Below, in pieces: positions 44,521-54,611 of a stretch of DNA of 64,000 nt. The notes under the pieces were generated by a model that worked only from the letters and a program-made list of their open reading frames with translations, ran no database searches and was not told the origin of the DNA. A program made the position numbers and the translations under genes. Each line of letters begins with the position of its first letter. The stretch's first letter is position 1. Origin of the DNA: Microvirga pudoricolor (GTDB lineage: Bacteria; Pseudomonadota; Alphaproteobacteria; Rhizobiales; Beijerinckiaceae); NCBI RefSeq assembly GCF_016892705.1, contig NZ_JAFEMB010000001.1:868001-932000 (forward strand), in the 5' to 3' direction.

Positions 44521-45153
44521 ATGTCAGGGTTTGCAACGACGCTCATGTCCGGAATCATCGTTGGCTTGATGGTGGCCGTTCCGATCGGTCCGATGGGACT
44601 GCTCTGCATCCAGCGAACGCTCGGCTACGGCCTATCGGCGGGACTGGCGACCGGATTTGGCGCCGCGACGGTTCATGTCGTGTTCGGGGCCGCCGTCGCT
44701 CTGGGCCTCGACGCCCTTCTCGAAACCTGGTCCAGAGGCAGCGCCCCATGGCTCTCCGTCATCTCGGCAGGAATCCTCATATGGTTCTCCACCCGAATGC
44801 TTCGCCGGAGCGTCGCGGTGGAGACGCCGAAGGCGCAGAAGGGCGAATGGGTTCGCCACTACGTCAGCGCGCTTGCCTACAGCCTGACTAACCCCCTCAT
44901 GATCCTGCTGTTCGCAGCGGCACTCCCGGCCGTGACGTTGCCGGGCCATCACCTGATGCCCTTGCCCCTTACCATCGGGGTCTTCATCGGATCCGCCACT
45001 TGGTGGATCGTCCTGAGCTCGGGCGTCGCCGCTGCACGAAACTATGTGTCGAACCGGTTTCTCAACCTGACGAACAAGACCGCCGGTCTCATCTTCGCCG
45101 TTCTGGGAGCCACGATGCTCGCGAGCACGGTCCAGCGACTCATGTGGTCCTAG
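44521..45153 (+). CDS. LysE-family amino-acid/metabolite exporter
   Basis: 210 residues from ATG 44521 (the membrane topology starts here; GAGG lies about 10 nt upstream). Six membrane segments are expected; the LysE signature is MVAVPIGPMGLLCIQRTLGYG near residue 15-36 and a second repeat-like SLTNPLMILLFAAAL. It exports small amino acids or related compounds across the inner membrane. No LysR-type partner adjoins it; the next gene is a Crp/Fnr regulator. Confidence 0.85.
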   Translation: MSGFATTLMSGIIVGLMVAVPIGPMGLLCIQRTLGYGLSAGLATGFGAATVHVVFGAAVALGLDALLETWSRGSAPWLSVISAGILIWFSTRMLRRSVAVETPKAQKGEWVRHYVSALAYSLTNPLMILLFAAALPAVTLPGHHLMPLPLTIGVFIGSATWWIVLSSGVAAARNYVSNRFLNLTNKTAGLIFAVLGATMLASTVQRLMWS

Positions 45154-45305
45154 TTTGCGAATGAGCCGCCGGTATGATTTCGACGCAACAGACAAAGCAT
45201 ACGCTTCAAGAGCGGCGTCCGGTTCTCGACATTGGAAGCCTAACTTTCAAAAGATCGATAATAGTTTTATGTTGACATGAACAAGCCTCGCGCGGGAGTT
45301 CCTCG

Positions 45306-46025
45306 GTGGATCTTAGGGTTGCGGCGTCCGATAGGCGGCTCTTGCTGAAGCAGCTTGCGCTCTTCCGCGATATCCCGCCGGATTTGATGGAACGGCTCGC
45401 CAGCCATGTTCGCATGAGTCACTGCACGCCGGGTCAACGAATCTTCGAGAAGGGCGATACGGCACTGGGGCTCTTTGGGGTCCTGTCGGGTCTGGTTCAG
45501 ATCCGTGCCTTATCGCCTGCCGGTTCCGGTATCGTCTTGAACCTGATCGGACCCGGCGAGGTCTTCGGGGAGATCGCCCTGCTCGACGGGAACACCCGAA
45601 CGGCCGATGCGGTTGCCTTTACCGAATGCCATCTTCTGACCGTCGACGGTCGGGACTTCAATGCCACCCTGTCCGGCAACCCCTCCATGGCCCTCAAGGT
45701 GTTGTCGCTCGTGAGCAGCCGCCTGCGCCGGACAAGCGAGCAGGTCGAGGAGATCGCCTTCGCCGACCTGCCGACGAGACTTGCCAAGGCGCTCCTCTGG
45801 CTCTCGGATCAGCAGAGGGAGAGCCCTGGCGGCATCCGCCCGAACCGCATCACGATCACTCAGAAGGAACTGGGCAGGACCGTCGGCTTTTCCCGCGAGA
45901 GCACCAACAAGTGTCTCCGGGAATGGGAGGATGCCGGTCATCTCAGGCTTGAAAAAGGCGGCTGCACCATCCTGAATTATGGGTTCCTGCACAAGGTGAC
46001 GGCGTTTTCCGATCTGACCGCCTAG
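45306..46025 (+). CDS. Crp/Fnr-family transcriptional regulator
   Basis: 239 residues from GTG 45306, with GGGAG 7 nt upstream. The cyclic-nucleotide-like domain includes QRIFEKGDTALGLFGVLSG and GEVFGEIALLDGNTRTADAV, close to the canonical phosphate-binding cassette (GEIALLDG...RTA), so cyclic-nucleotide binding is plausible. The winged HTH is TQKELGRTVGFSRESTNKCL. FNR-type N-terminal cysteines are absent. It converges on the LysR-type gene with a 6-bp gap. Confidence 0.87.
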   Translation: MDLRVAASDRRLLLKQLALFRDIPPDLMERLASHVRMSHCTPGQRIFEKGDTALGLFGVLSGLVQIRALSPAGSGIVLNLIGPGEVFGEIALLDGNTRTADAVAFTECHLLTVDGRDFNATLSGNPSMALKVLSLVSSRLRRTSEQVEEIAFADLPTRLAKALLWLSDQQRESPGGIRPNRITITQKELGRTVGFSRESTNKCLREWEDAGHLRLEKGGCTILNYGFLHKVTAFSDLTA

Positions 46026-46031
46026 ATGCGT

Positions 46032-46967
46032 TTACCCATCTGCCGGGGGCGCGATCGGGTGAGCTCCCTCGATGAAGGACTTGCGGTGAGCGATCTCAGC
46101 CGCCAGGAAGTCGAGCAACGCACGGATCCGGGCCGAGTGCCTCAGGTCGGGATGGGTCAGCAGCCACAGGTCCGCCGAGAACTCCTGCCGGATCGGCCCG
46201 AGGCGAACGAGGTCCTGTCTCGCGTCGCCGATGAAGCATGGCAGGTGGCCGATCCCCAGACCTCCCTGGATTGCCTCGGCCAAGCCGAGCACCGTATTGA
46301 CCCTGTATCCGATGCGCGTCTGCGCGACGTGATCCTGAACGTACTTCACCGCCTTGAGCCCGATGAGGCTCTCGCCCAACGACACCCAGTCATGGTCGAA
46401 CAGACGATCTGGGTCGATGGACTCCGGTGACCTGAATTCGCTTCTGCGCCCATAGAGTGCCCATGCGATGGTAGCGACGCGTCGGCCGACGAGGTTTTCA
46501 GGCGGGTGATCGGTGGCGCGAATGGCGACGTCCGCGTCGCGTTTGGACAGATTGAGAGCCTGATTGGCCAGAACCACGTCGAGCCGCAGGGTTGGCATCT
46601 GTCGCCTGAAGGCGACGAAGAGCGGCGTGAGAAGATGAATCAGAAGGGAATCGTTGGTCGTGACGCGGATCTCCCCGGCGGGCGTGATCTCGCGGCCTGC
46701 GATCCTGCGAGTGAAGGCCGTGATGTCCTGGTCGACCCTTTGCGCCAACGCGATCATTTCCTCGCCAGCCGCGGTCGGGGCATAGCCCGCGCGGTGACGC
46801 TCGAACAGCGTCACGCCCAGCGCCGCCTCGATCTGGCCGAGGCGGCGAAAGACGGTCGAGTGGTTGACGCCGAGTTGTGCCGCCGCTGCGGGCAGGCTTC
46901 GCATATCGGCAACGGCCTTGATGAGGCGAAAATCGTCCCAGGCCAAGTTCTTGAAGGGCTCGCCCAT
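46032..46967 (-). CDS. LysR-family transcriptional regulator of the mhq-like module
   Basis: 311 residues from ATG 46967 (AGGAG 5-6 nt upstream; the frame extends 11 codons more). N-terminal HTH DDFRLIKAVADMRSLPAAAA and LGVNHSTVFRRLGQIEAALG, then the LysR effector domain. It lies downstream of doxX and the pair is divergent from a ring-cleaving dioxygenase and an esterase, all families of the quinone/electrophile response. A T-N11-A palindrome in the divergent region fits its operator. Confidence 0.88.
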   Translation of the reverse strand: MGEPFKNLAWDDFRLIKAVADMRSLPAAAAQLGVNHSTVFRRLGQIEAALGVTLFERHRAGYAPTAAGEEMIALAQRVDQDITAFTRRIAGREITPAGEIRVTTNDSLLIHLLTPLFVAFRRQMPTLRLDVVLANQALNLSKRDADVAIRATDHPPENLVGRRVATIAWALYGRRSEFRSPESIDPDRLFDHDWVSLGESLIGLKAVKYVQDHVAQTRIGYRVNTVLGLAEAIQGGLGIGHLPCFIGDARQDLVRLGPIRQEFSADLWLLTHPDLRHSARIRALLDFLAAEIAHRKSFIEGAHPIAPPADG

Positions 46968-47031
46968 CGCGTCTCCTGTCTCGTCCGGATCCGGCGGCAC
47001 GCCCGTGCTGCCGGATCCGGGGGTTGGGACC

Positions 47032-47469
47032 TTACGCCACCCGATGCAAAGGTGCTTCGCGGCTCGGCGAACCCGAAATCATGGTCTTGATCGCGAATGC
47101 GCCGTCACCCACCAGAATATGGGCGAGAGCGGCAAAGGCCAGGAACGCAGGATATTCCCAGCCTCCGTTGGGGGCATTGAACACCCATCCGTTCGGCGCG
47201 TGCACCACGAGGGCGCCGAGCAGCACGGGCAGCAGGACGGCCGACGCGATCCGGGAATGAAAGCCGATCAGGATCGCCACCCCGCCGACGAGTTCGGCCA
47301 GGATGATGGGCCATGCCAGGAAGGCCGGAAAGCCGACCTGAGTCAGGAAACCGGCGAAGCCTGGAACGGTGAAGACGGCAATCTTCAGGTAGGCATGGGC
47401 GATGAACATGATGCCGAGGGCGGCACGGAGAATGAACGCACCGAAAGGAGCGAGGCGATTGTCGATCAT
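47032..47469 (-). CDS. DoxX-family membrane protein (MhqP-like)
   Basis: 145 residues from ATG 47469, with GGAG 8 nt upstream; the longer frame begins with a non-membrane segment. Four membrane segments: AALGIMFIAHAYLKI, FLAWPIILAELVGGVAILIG, ASAVLLPVLLGALVV and YPAFLAFAALAHILVG. DoxX proteins are linked to redox and thiol stress. It is co-directional with the LysR gene and divergent from mhqO/mhqD-like genes. Confidence 0.85.
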   Translation of the reverse strand: MIDNRLAPFGAFILRAALGIMFIAHAYLKIAVFTVPGFAGFLTQVGFPAFLAWPIILAELVGGVAILIGFHSRIASAVLLPVLLGALVVHAPNGWVFNAPNGGWEYPAFLAFAALAHILVGDGAFAIKTMISGSPSREAPLHRVA

Positions 47470-47559
47470 GGTTGTGTCTCCTGGACCGGGCTGGTCCGCA
47501 GTGGCAAGACAATGCTCGCGGCAACAGTGCAATTCAATCTTCAGACATGCACTTCTAAC

Positions 47560-47575
47560 ATTGCGCCGACGCAAT
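47560..47575. promoter_or_regulatory. Putative LysR box
   Basis: ATTGCG (47560-47565) and CGCAAT (47570-47575) form a perfect inverted repeat with a 4-bp spacer; within it T47562 and A47574 give the T-N11-A spacing typical of LysR-type sites. It lies between doxX and the ring-cleaving dioxygenase gene. Confidence 0.5.
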
Positions 47576-47657
47576 CGAGTTTCCATGGCGCCGGGCCGAA
47601 ATTGGCATATCTCTGGATCAACGGGGCGCAGCGCCCCTCTGTCACGAGGACATTCCC

Positions 47658-48590
47658 ATGCGTCAGAACGGCATCCACCACGTCACCGCCATGGCTGGCC
47701 CGGCCCGTCGCAATCTCGACTTCTACACCCGGACGCTCGGGCTGCGCTTGGTGAAGAAAACGGTCAATTTCGACGATCCCAGCACCTACCACTTCTACTA
47801 TGGCGACGAGGCAGGCCATCCCGGCACGATCCTGACCTTCTTTCCCTGGGAACACGCCGCTGCCGGCCGGATCGGCATCGGCGAAACGCAGGAAACGGTC
47901 TTCCGCGTCCCCGAGAACTCGCTGGGCTACTGGGCTCACCGCTTGGTCGAAAAGGGCGTTTCGCACGAGGTCCCGCAGAAGCGTTTTGGCGAGACCGTGC
48001 TGTCTTTCCGGGATCCCGACGGCATGAGGCTCGCCCTCGTGGCGGTTCCGGGCATCGACGGCGAGCCCGCCTGGGACGGGTCCGACATCCCAGCCGAGCA
48101 TGCGATCCGGGGCTTTCACAGCGTCAGCCTCCTCCTCGAGAAGACAGCCCCCACGGGAGCCATCCTGAGCGACGTCTTCGGCTTCACGGAAGTCGGACGG
48201 GAGGGCACCGTGACCCGCTACAAGGTCTCGGACGCGTCTGCGGGAGGCATCGTGGATCTGCGCGAAGCGGGTGGCTTCCTCCCGGGACGCCCGGGCGCCG
48301 GGACGGTCCATCACATCGCCTTCCGGGCCGCCAGCGACGCGGTCCAGGCCGAGATGGTGGACAAGCTTGCCCGCAATCATGGGATCCGCACTACGGAAAA
48401 GAAGGATCGGGATTACTTCCGGGCCGTCTATTTCCGGGAGCCGGGCGGTCTGCTGTTCGAGATCGCCACCGACGATCCGGGCTTCGCGGTCGACGAAGCG
48501 GCAGACGCGCTGGGTCAGTCGCTGAAGCTTCCCGGTTTTCTGGAAAGCCGGAGAGAGGCCATCGAGTCCGTCCTGCCCGTCGTCGCCTGA
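47658..48590 (+). CDS. Ring-cleaving dioxygenase, VOC superfamily (MhqO-like)
   Basis: 310 residues with two VOC modules: the first starts GIHHVTAMAGPARRNLDFYT (metal His in IHHVT), the second HAIRGFHSVSLLLEK, and further ligands are the His in VHHIAFRAA and the Glu in GLLFEIATDDPGF. MhqO and relatives open hydroquinone-type rings in quinone detoxification. It is the first gene of a rightward pair with an esterase. A catabolic hydroquinone role is an alternative. Confidence 0.87.
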   Translation: MRQNGIHHVTAMAGPARRNLDFYTRTLGLRLVKKTVNFDDPSTYHFYYGDEAGHPGTILTFFPWEHAAAGRIGIGETQETVFRVPENSLGYWAHRLVEKGVSHEVPQKRFGETVLSFRDPDGMRLALVAVPGIDGEPAWDGSDIPAEHAIRGFHSVSLLLEKTAPTGAILSDVFGFTEVGREGTVTRYKVSDASAGGIVDLREAGGFLPGRPGAGTVHHIAFRAASDAVQAEMVDKLARNHGIRTTEKKDRDYFRAVYFREPGGLLFEIATDDPGFAVDEAADALGQSLKLPGFLESRREAIESVLPVVA

Positions 48591-48604
48591 ACGCGACGCT
48601 CCTT

Positions 48605-48627
48605 GCGCCGCCCGGTCCGGGCGGCGC
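48605..48627 (+). terminator. Intercistronic hairpin
   Basis: GCGCCGCCCGG (48605-48615) and CCGGGCGGCGC (48617-48627) are perfect 11-base inverted repeats around one base, in the 70-bp gap between the dioxygenase and esterase genes. No U-tract; probable mRNA stabiliser or partial terminator. Confidence 0.5.
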
Positions 48628-48660
48628 AGCCACCCAGCCGTGTTATTCAAGAGGTCCGTC

Positions 48661-49281
48661 ATGACCCCCACAACCGACCTGTCCTTCATCCATCGCTTCG
48701 TCCCTGCGACAGAGGAGAGTGCGCCCCCGTTGCTTCTTCTGCACGGCACGGGCGGGAACGAGGATGACCTTCTCCCCCTCGGGCGAATGATCTCTCCGGG
48801 ATCGGCCCTGCTGTCGCCGCGCGGAAAGGTCCTGGAGGGCGGCATGCCGCGCTTCTTCCGCCGGCTCGCCGAGGGCGTGTTCGACGAGGAGGACGTGAGA
48901 CGCCGAGCGCTGGAACTGGCGGACTTCGTGGCGGAGGCCCAGGAAGCCTACGGGCTGCCCGCTCCCATCGCGCTCGGGTTTTCCAACGGCGCCAACATCG
49001 CGGCCGCGATGCTCCAGCTCCGTCCGCAATCCCTTGCAGGTGCGATTCTCTTGCGCGCGATGGTCCCGCTCCAGGATGCACCGGCGAGCAACCTGGAAGG
49101 CCTTCCGGTTCTGATCGTCTCGGGCGCCGTCGATCCAATCATTCCGGCCGAGAATGCGGAACGTCTTGCGGCCTCCCTGGCGGCCAACGGCGCTCTGGTG
49201 CAGCACCGGATTCTCCCCGTGGGACACGGCCTATCGCAGGCCGATATCACCTTGGCGCAGACTTGGATCAAGCAACTCTAG
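48661..49281 (+). CDS. Alpha/beta hydrolase, phospholipase/carboxylesterase family (MhqD-like)
   Basis: 206 residues from ATG 48661, with GAGG 6 nt upstream. Oxyanion region LLLLHGTGGNEDDLLPLG, nucleophile elbow GFSNGAN with the catalytic Ser, Asp in SGAVDPIIP and His in PVGHGLSQAD. MhqD is the corresponding esterase of the Bacillus quinone-stress operon. Cytoplasmic, no signal peptide. Confidence 0.87.
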   Translation: MTPTTDLSFIHRFVPATEESAPPLLLLHGTGGNEDDLLPLGRMISPGSALLSPRGKVLEGGMPRFFRRLAEGVFDEEDVRRRALELADFVAEAQEAYGLPAPIALGFSNGANIAAAMLQLRPQSLAGAILLRAMVPLQDAPASNLEGLPVLIVSGAVDPIIPAENAERLAASLAANGALVQHRILPVGHGLSQADITLAQTWIKQL

Positions 49282-49300
49282 GGCCGGGGCACTAAGCCTC

Positions 49301-52300
49301 TTACCCGACGGGAGCTTTCGGCAGGCTCCCGTCGTCCTCCCGGGCCGGGACGGCCGGAGAGGCTCCCTCATCCGGAATGCCGAAGGCCTTATCTCCCATC
49401 CATTGGAACAGCACATACAGGCCTGGGATGACGAGGATGCCGAAGATCGTGGCCGCCACCATGCCGCCCAGGACCGTAAAGCCGAGATGGATACGGCTGG
49501 CGGCACCTGCACCTGACGCGATCACAAGCGGGATTAGGCCGATGATGAAGGCGATCGCCGTCATCAGCACCGCCCGAAAGCGCATGCGCGCGCCTGCCAG
49601 AGACGCCTCATAGCGGGATTTTCCGGCTGCGCGCTGCTCAAGGGCGAACTCGACGATCAGGATGGCGTTCTTGGCCGCAAGCCCGATGAGCAACACCAGA
49701 CCGATCTGGGTATACAGATCGTTCCCGAGTCCGAGCACCGAGACCGTCAGCACCGATCCCAGCACGGCGATCACGATGGAGCTGACGACGGCGAGCGGCA
49801 CCATCCAGCTCTCATAGAGCGCGACGAGGAACAGGTAGCCGAACGTCATGGCGAGAGCGAAGACGAACGCGATGCCGCCCGCCGTCTGGCTCGCCTCCTG
49901 GAAGGAAAGGCCGGACCACTCGAACGTGTAGCCGGTCGGCAAGGTCTTGTTGAAGGCGTCAGTCAGGGCCGTCATGGCGTCGCCTGAGCTGTATCCAGGA
50001 GCGGCGTTGCCGGAAATCTGCGCCGAGGGGTTCTGATTATACCGGTAGACGAGATCGGGCCCCAGCCGCATCTTCACCTCTGCAAGAGTGCGGATCGGCA
50101 CCATCTGGCCCTGGTTGTTGCGGACATAGAGACGCGAGATATCCGCGACGCTCGAGCGGAACGGCGTATCGGCCTGGATGTTCACTTGGAACGTCCGCCC
50201 GAGATAGTTAAACTGATTGATGTACAGCGACCCCAGCATGGCCTGCATGGTTCCAAAGACGTCGCTGACAGCGACACCGAGGCTTTCCGCCTTGGTGCGG
50301 TTCAAGTCGATGAAGAGGCGCGGGACCGACGCCGAATAAGTGGAATAGGCCCGCGAGACGCGTGGATCCTGGTTGGCGGCGGCAACGACTGAGCGCAGGG
50401 CTATGGCGAGTTCCTCCGGAGGCTGCCCCCCAAGAGCCTCCAACCGGAAGTCGAAACCTCCCGAGGCGCCAAGCCCCGGAATGGCCGGTGGCGGAAACGG
50501 CGTGACGTTCGCGCCCGGCAGGGCCGCGTATTCCGCACCGAGCCGCTCGTATATGGCCCTCAACCCCGTCTCGGCCGTCGTGCGCTCGGACCAGGGTTTC
50601 AGCACCACGATGCCGAGGCCGCTACTGGAAGATGGCGACCCGGTCAGAAGGCTGTACCCCGAAACGGTAATGACGTTGGCGACGCCCGGCACCGTTTTGG
50701 CGATCGCTTCCACCTCGCTCAAGACGGCGTTGGTGCGCGGCAAGGCTGCGGCATCGGGCAATTGGACATCGACGAAGAGGACGCCCTGATCCTCATTGGG
50801 CAGGAAGGATGTCGGGAGCTTCAGGAACGTGTAACCAGCCGCCGCACCCGCGATGACGATGATGAGACCGGCGATCAGGGAGCGGCGGGCGATGAAGCCC
50901 GCCGACGATACGTACCGTCCTCGCGTCCAGTCCAGCCCCTTGTTGAACAGGGCAAAGGGGCCGCGCTTGTGGGGTTTGGGCGGCTTGAGCACGAGGGCGC
51001 AAAGGGCGGGCGACAGGGTCAAGGCATTGATGGCCGAAATCGCAACGGCGGCCGAGATGGTGACGGCGAACTGACGATAGAGTTCGCCCGTGATGCCGGG
51101 CAGGAACGCGACAGGGCCGAAGACGGCGAACAGGACGAGGGTCGTCGAGATGATGGGGCCCGTCACCTGCTCCATCGCCTTCCGGGTGGCTTCGGCCGGC
51201 GGGAGACCATCCTCCTCCATCACGCGCTGGACATTCTCCACAACGACGATGGCGTCGTCGACCACGAGGCCGATGGCGAGAACGATCGCGAAGAGACTGA
51301 TCGTATTGGCGGAGAAGCCCACGATCTGGAAGATCACGAAGACACCGATCAGGGAGACCGGGATCGTGACGGCCGGCACGATCGTGGCCTTGAGATCCTG
51401 GAGGAAGATGAAGACGACGAGCAGAACCACCACGGCCGTGATCGCGAGCGTCTCGACGATTTCTTCGATGGATGCCGAGACGAACAGCGTCGAGTCGTAA
51501 ACGATCTCGGCTTTCAGGCCGGTCGGAAACCGCTTTTGGAGTTCCGCGAGCTCGACGCGGACGGCTTTGGCGACGGCCAAGGCGTTGGCATTGGGCAGCT
51601 GATACAGGGCCAGCGCCGTCGCGGGCTCGCCGTTGAGCTGGGAGCTCTGCCCGTAGGACTGGGCTCCGAGCTCGACCCGCCCGACGTCCCTGATGCGGAC
51701 GACCGCTCCTCCGCTGCCCGTGCGGAGCACGATGTTCTCGAACTCAGAGGGCTCGAGCAGCCGCCCCTTGGCCTCGATGGTATATTGCATGACTTGGTCA
51801 GGCGGCGCGGGAGACCCGCCGATCTGACCGAGCGAGGCCTGCAGATTCTGGCTCTGGATCGCGGCCGAGACATCGCCCGGCGTGATGGCCAGCGCCGTCA
51901 TCTTGTCCGCATCGAGCCAGATGCGCATGGAATAGTTGAGAGCTCCGAACAGGGTGGTCGAGCCGACCCCAGGAACGCGGGCCAGGACGGGCTGCACGTT
52001 GATGCTGGTGTAATTGGAGATCGAGATCGGGTCCTGGGATCCGTCCTCGGAATAGACGTTGATGACGCCCAGCATGCTGGTGGATTGCTGCTGGACGCTC
52101 ACGCCGAGACTGTTGACGATGGCGGGCAGCTGCGAAACGGCCAGAGCCACGCGGTTCTGCGTGTTGACCTGAGCGATGTCCGGGTCGGTGCCGACCTCGA
52201 AGGTGACCTGAAGGCTGTAGGTTCCCGAGGACGAGCTGGTCGAAGACATGTACATCATGCCTTCGACGCCGTTGACCTGCTGCTCGATGGGAGCGCCGAC

Positions 52301-52483
52301 TGTGGCGGCGATCGTGGAGGCGTCAGCGCCCGGGTAAGTGGCCGAGACCTGTACGACCGGTGGCGTAATGGTCGGATACTGGGCGACAGGAATGTTGATG
52401 AGGCTCAACAGGCCCGCGATCGTGATCACGATGGAGATGACGAGGGCGAGGCGCGGCCTCGAGATGAAGATTCCGGACAGCAT
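49301..52483 (-). CDS. RND-family multidrug efflux permease (HAE1; AcrB/MexF-like)
   Basis: 1060 residues, full length. N-terminal [20 protein letters not shown] is TM1; the proton-relay region is [20 protein letters not shown] (Asp-Asp in TM4). Two large periplasmic loops follow TM1 and TM7 ([20 protein letters not shown] in the first). It forms a trimer that pumps hydrophobic compounds with the adaptor encoded upstream, 2 bp away. No outer-membrane TolC-type gene is in the window. Confidence 0.95.
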   Translation of the reverse strand: MLSGIFISRPRLALVISIVITIAGLLSLINIPVAQYPTITPPVVQVSATYPGADASTIAATVGAPIEQQVNGVEGMMYMSSTSSSSGTYSLQVTFEVGTDPDIAQVNTQNRVALAVSQLPAIVNSLGVSVQQQSTSMLGVINVYSEDGSQDPISISNYTSINVQPVLARVPGVGSTTLFGALNYSMRIWLDADKMTALAITPGDVSAAIQSQNLQASLGQIGGSPAPPDQVMQYTIEAKGRLLEPSEFENIVLRTGSGGAVVRIRDVGRVELGAQSYGQSSQLNGEPATALALYQLPNANALAVAKAVRVELAELQKRFPTGLKAEIVYDSTLFVSASIEEIVETLAITAVVVLLVVFIFLQDLKATIVPAVTIPVSLIGVFVIFQIVGFSANTISLFAIVLAIGLVVDDAIVVVENVQRVMEEDGLPPAEATRKAMEQVTGPIISTTLVLFAVFGPVAFLPGITGELYRQFAVTISAAVAISAINALTLSPALCALVLKPPKPHKRGPFALFNKGLDWTRGRYVSSAGFIARRSLIAGLIIVIAGAAAGYTFLKLPTSFLPNEDQGVLFVDVQLPDAAALPRTNAVLSEVEAIAKTVPGVANVITVSGYSLLTGSPSSSSGLGIVVLKPWSERTTAETGLRAIYERLGAEYAALPGANVTPFPPPAIPGLGASGGFDFRLEALGGQPPEELAIALRSVVAAANQDPRVSRAYSTYSASVPRLFIDLNRTKAESLGVAVSDVFGTMQAMLGSLYINQFNYLGRTFQVNIQADTPFRSSVADISRLYVRNNQGQMVPIRTLAEVKMRLGPDLVYRYNQNPSAQISGNAAPGYSSGDAMTALTDAFNKTLPTGYTFEWSGLSFQEASQTAGGIAFVFALAMTFGYLFLVALYESWMVPLAVVSSIVIAVLGSVLTVSVLGLGNDLYTQIGLVLLIGLAAKNAILIVEFALEQRAAGKSRYEASLAGARMRFRAVLMTAIAFIIGLIPLVIASGAGAASRIHLGFTVLGGMVAATIFGILVIPGLYVLFQWMGDKAFGIPDEGASPAVPAREDDGSLPKAPVG
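49307..49333. terminator. Hairpin at the convergent ends of the esterase and RND genes
   Basis: GACGGGAGC (49307-49315) and GCTCCCGTC (49325-49333), 9-bp stem, 9-nt loop. It overlaps the last codons of the RND gene and lies 25 bp after the esterase stop, serving the rightward transcript. Confidence 0.5.
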
Positions 52484-52485
52484 GG

Positions 52486-53724
52486 CTATCGGCCCGCCGG
52501 CGGCGCGGGAGTCGCCTGAACGACGACGCCCGGACGCACTTTCTGGGTGCCGTTGACGATGACGTTCTCACCCTGCTGCAGGCCGCTGGTGACGGCGTAA
52601 CCGGTTTCGGTGGTGATGCCCGTTTGAATCTGGCGGATCTGGGCCCGGTTGTCCTTGTCGACGACGAATACGTAGGGACCCTGCTGGTTGCGCAGGACGG
52701 CCGCCTGCGGGACGACCGGGAGCGACTTCGCCTGCCCGACTTGGACCGTGACGGAAACGTATTGCCCCGGCAGGAGCAGGTTTTCGGGGTTCTCGAAGAC
52801 GGCCCGGACCGACACGGTTCCCGTCGTGACATCGACCTGGTTGTTGATGAACTCGATCCGTCCCGGCTGGGGAAAGGGTGAGCCGTCCGGCAGGACCAGC
52901 TGCGGCTTGAACAGATCGTCCGACCCCTGCGCGGCCTTGCCTTCGGGACTGGCCAGGAACCGCGTGATGGTCACGTAATCCCGCTCGGCGATGGGGAACG
53001 ACACCCGGATCGGCGACATCTGCACGATCGTGGCCAGCACTCCGCTGCTGGGCGACACAAGATTGCCGACCGTGAAGGCGGTCTTGCCGATCCGCCCTGC
53101 GATGGGAGCCTTCACGGTGGTGTAGGACAGATTGAGGTTTGCGGTTTCGATCTGCGCCTTGGCCGATTGGATCTGAGCGTTGGCCTGCTGCACGGCCGCC
53201 GCGGCCTGATCGCGCTCGGCGGTCGCCTGGTCGAGAACCGCCTGGGAGGCGAATTGCTGCCGTGCCAGGGTCTGCTGCCGCTCGAGCGCGACCTGCTTTT
53301 CCTTCAAGGTCGCATTGGCCGAGGCTAATTGCGCCTCGGCAGCCGCCTCGCTGGCCTGCGCCTGATCGAGGGCGGCCGTATAGGGAGCGCGCTCGATCTG
53401 GTAGAGAAGGGCGTCCTTTTGGACGAAGGCGCCCTCAGAGAAGGCAACGGTCTCCAGAAATCCTTCGACGCGCGCTCGCAAATCGACCTGTTGCATCGCC
53501 TCGATGTTGCCGACGAAATTCACCCGATCCGTGACGTCCTGAAGTGCGACGGGAGCAACGACGACCGACGGTGCGGGAGGTTGCTGAGAGGCTGCGGACC
53601 CAGCTTGCGCTACGGCGAGGACGAAGAACGCCGAGAATGCAGCAATGCGATGCCCACGAGGGCTCGAGATTGCAGGGCGATTCCGTGAAAGGTCTCTGCT
53701 GGCGCCTTCCTGCGATGCCGTCAC
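52486..53724 (-). CDS. RND efflux periplasmic adaptor (membrane-fusion protein, MexE/AcrA-like)
   Basis: 412 residues from GTG 53724, chosen because a G-rich GGGGGG lies 7 nt upstream; a TTG at 53739 is also open. After an N-terminal membrane anchor/signal ([20 protein letters not shown]) come the lipoyl half-motif [20 protein letters not shown], a coiled-coil hairpin (about 100-170, rich in Ala, Gln and Lys: [20 protein letters not shown]) and beta-barrel domains ([20 protein letters not shown]). It links the RND trimer to an outer-membrane channel. Confidence 0.93.
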   Translation of the reverse strand: MTASQEGASRDLSRNRPAISSPRGHRIAAFSAFFVLAVAQAGSAASQQPPAPSVVVAPVALQDVTDRVNFVGNIEAMQQVDLRARVEGFLETVAFSEGAFVQKDALLYQIERAPYTAALDQAQASEAAAEAQLASANATLKEKQVALERQQTLARQQFASQAVLDQATAERDQAAAAVQQANAQIQSAKAQIETANLNLSYTTVKAPIAGRIGKTAFTVGNLVSPSSGVLATIVQMSPIRVSFPIAERDYVTITRFLASPEGKAAQGSDDLFKPQLVLPDGSPFPQPGRIEFINNQVDVTTGTVSVRAVFENPENLLLPGQYVSVTVQVGQAKSLPVVPQAAVLRNQQGPYVFVVDKDNRAQIRQIQTGITTETGYAVTSGLQQGENVIVNGTQKVRPGVVVQATPAPPAGR

Positions 53725-53999
53725 AACAACGCCCCCCAATAGTCAATGTGTTTCAAAGCAGAAATTTGCAATCATATAGCGTTATAGCAATATGGTGCGG
53801 CGTTGCGCCTGCAAAGACCTGCACAGCCCTTGAAGCGAAAGCATGCGACAAAATGCACACCAAGAAAAGAGCGGATTCGGCCCCGCTCAGGCATCGGCGA
53901 GGTTTTTTGGTTCCGATGAGAATGTGTCGCTGCCCTGAAGCACCGGACTGCATTTGCTGGTAAGCTGCCGCTGCCGAAAGATGTCGCCGAGAGCCAGCC

Positions 54000-54599
54000 A
54001 TGTATTTGCAAACCATCTCAGAGCCCGAGGCCACCGACCGGGTCGCCGAGATCTACGCAGCGCAGAGATCTCAGCTGGGATTCGTAATGGAGACAGCCAA
54101 GAGCTTCACGCCTCGTCCCGACTTGCTGCCGATCTACACGGATTTCTTGGATCGGATCCGTGCGGGCTTCTCGCTGGGCCTCAGGGAATGGCGGCTGATC
54201 ACCCTGATCGCCGCAAAGCAGGTTCCATCCACCTATTGCTCTTACGTCTACGCGAAGCAGTTGGTGTCGGACCTGGGATCCATGGACGACGTTCTGGCGG
54301 TGCAGAAGAACTTCCGCACGGCCGGGCTGCCCGACAAGGACGTCGCCATGCTGTCCTACGCGGAGCAGATCGCCACGGACGCATCGAAAATCACCCAGGA
54401 CGACATCGACCGCCTCCGATCGACCGGCTTCACGGATCGGCAGATCTGCGACATCGCCCTGTGCGCATCGTTCCGCTGCTTCGTGAGCCGCTACTTCGAC
54501 GCGGTCGGGGCCGAGCCGGAATCCGTCTTCATCGATGACGATGCGGGGGTCCGGGAGGCCCTGACGGTCGGCAAAGCTTACGCGACGCCTGAGCGATAG
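54000..54599 (+). CDS. AhpD-like/carboxymuconolactone decarboxylase-fold protein with degenerate active site
   Basis: 199 residues, all-helical. The alignment to peroxidase-related AhpD proteins is through EWRLITLIAAKQVPSTYC and the C-terminal DRQICDIALCASFRCFVSR. The AhpD redox motif CxxCxxxH reads CSYVYAKQ here, keeping only the first Cys and losing the second Cys and the His, so a standard peroxidase cycle is unlikely. It stands alone between the adaptor gene and a convergent SAF oxidoreductase. Confidence 0.72.
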   Translation: MYLQTISEPEATDRVAEIYAAQRSQLGFVMETAKSFTPRPDLLPIYTDFLDRIRAGFSLGLREWRLITLIAAKQVPSTYCSYVYAKQLVSDLGSMDDVLAVQKNFRTAGLPDKDVAMLSYAEQIATDASKITQDDIDRLRSTGFTDRQICDIALCASFRCFVSRYFDAVGAEPESVFIDDDAGVREALTVGKAYATPER

Positions 54600-54611
54600 C
54601 GGTCAGGGCCC

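Noticed and set aside
53753-54034. Leftward 93-codon frame upstream of the adaptor gene
   Set aside because: It overlaps the start of the AhpD-like gene, lacks a ribosome-binding site and shows no family features.
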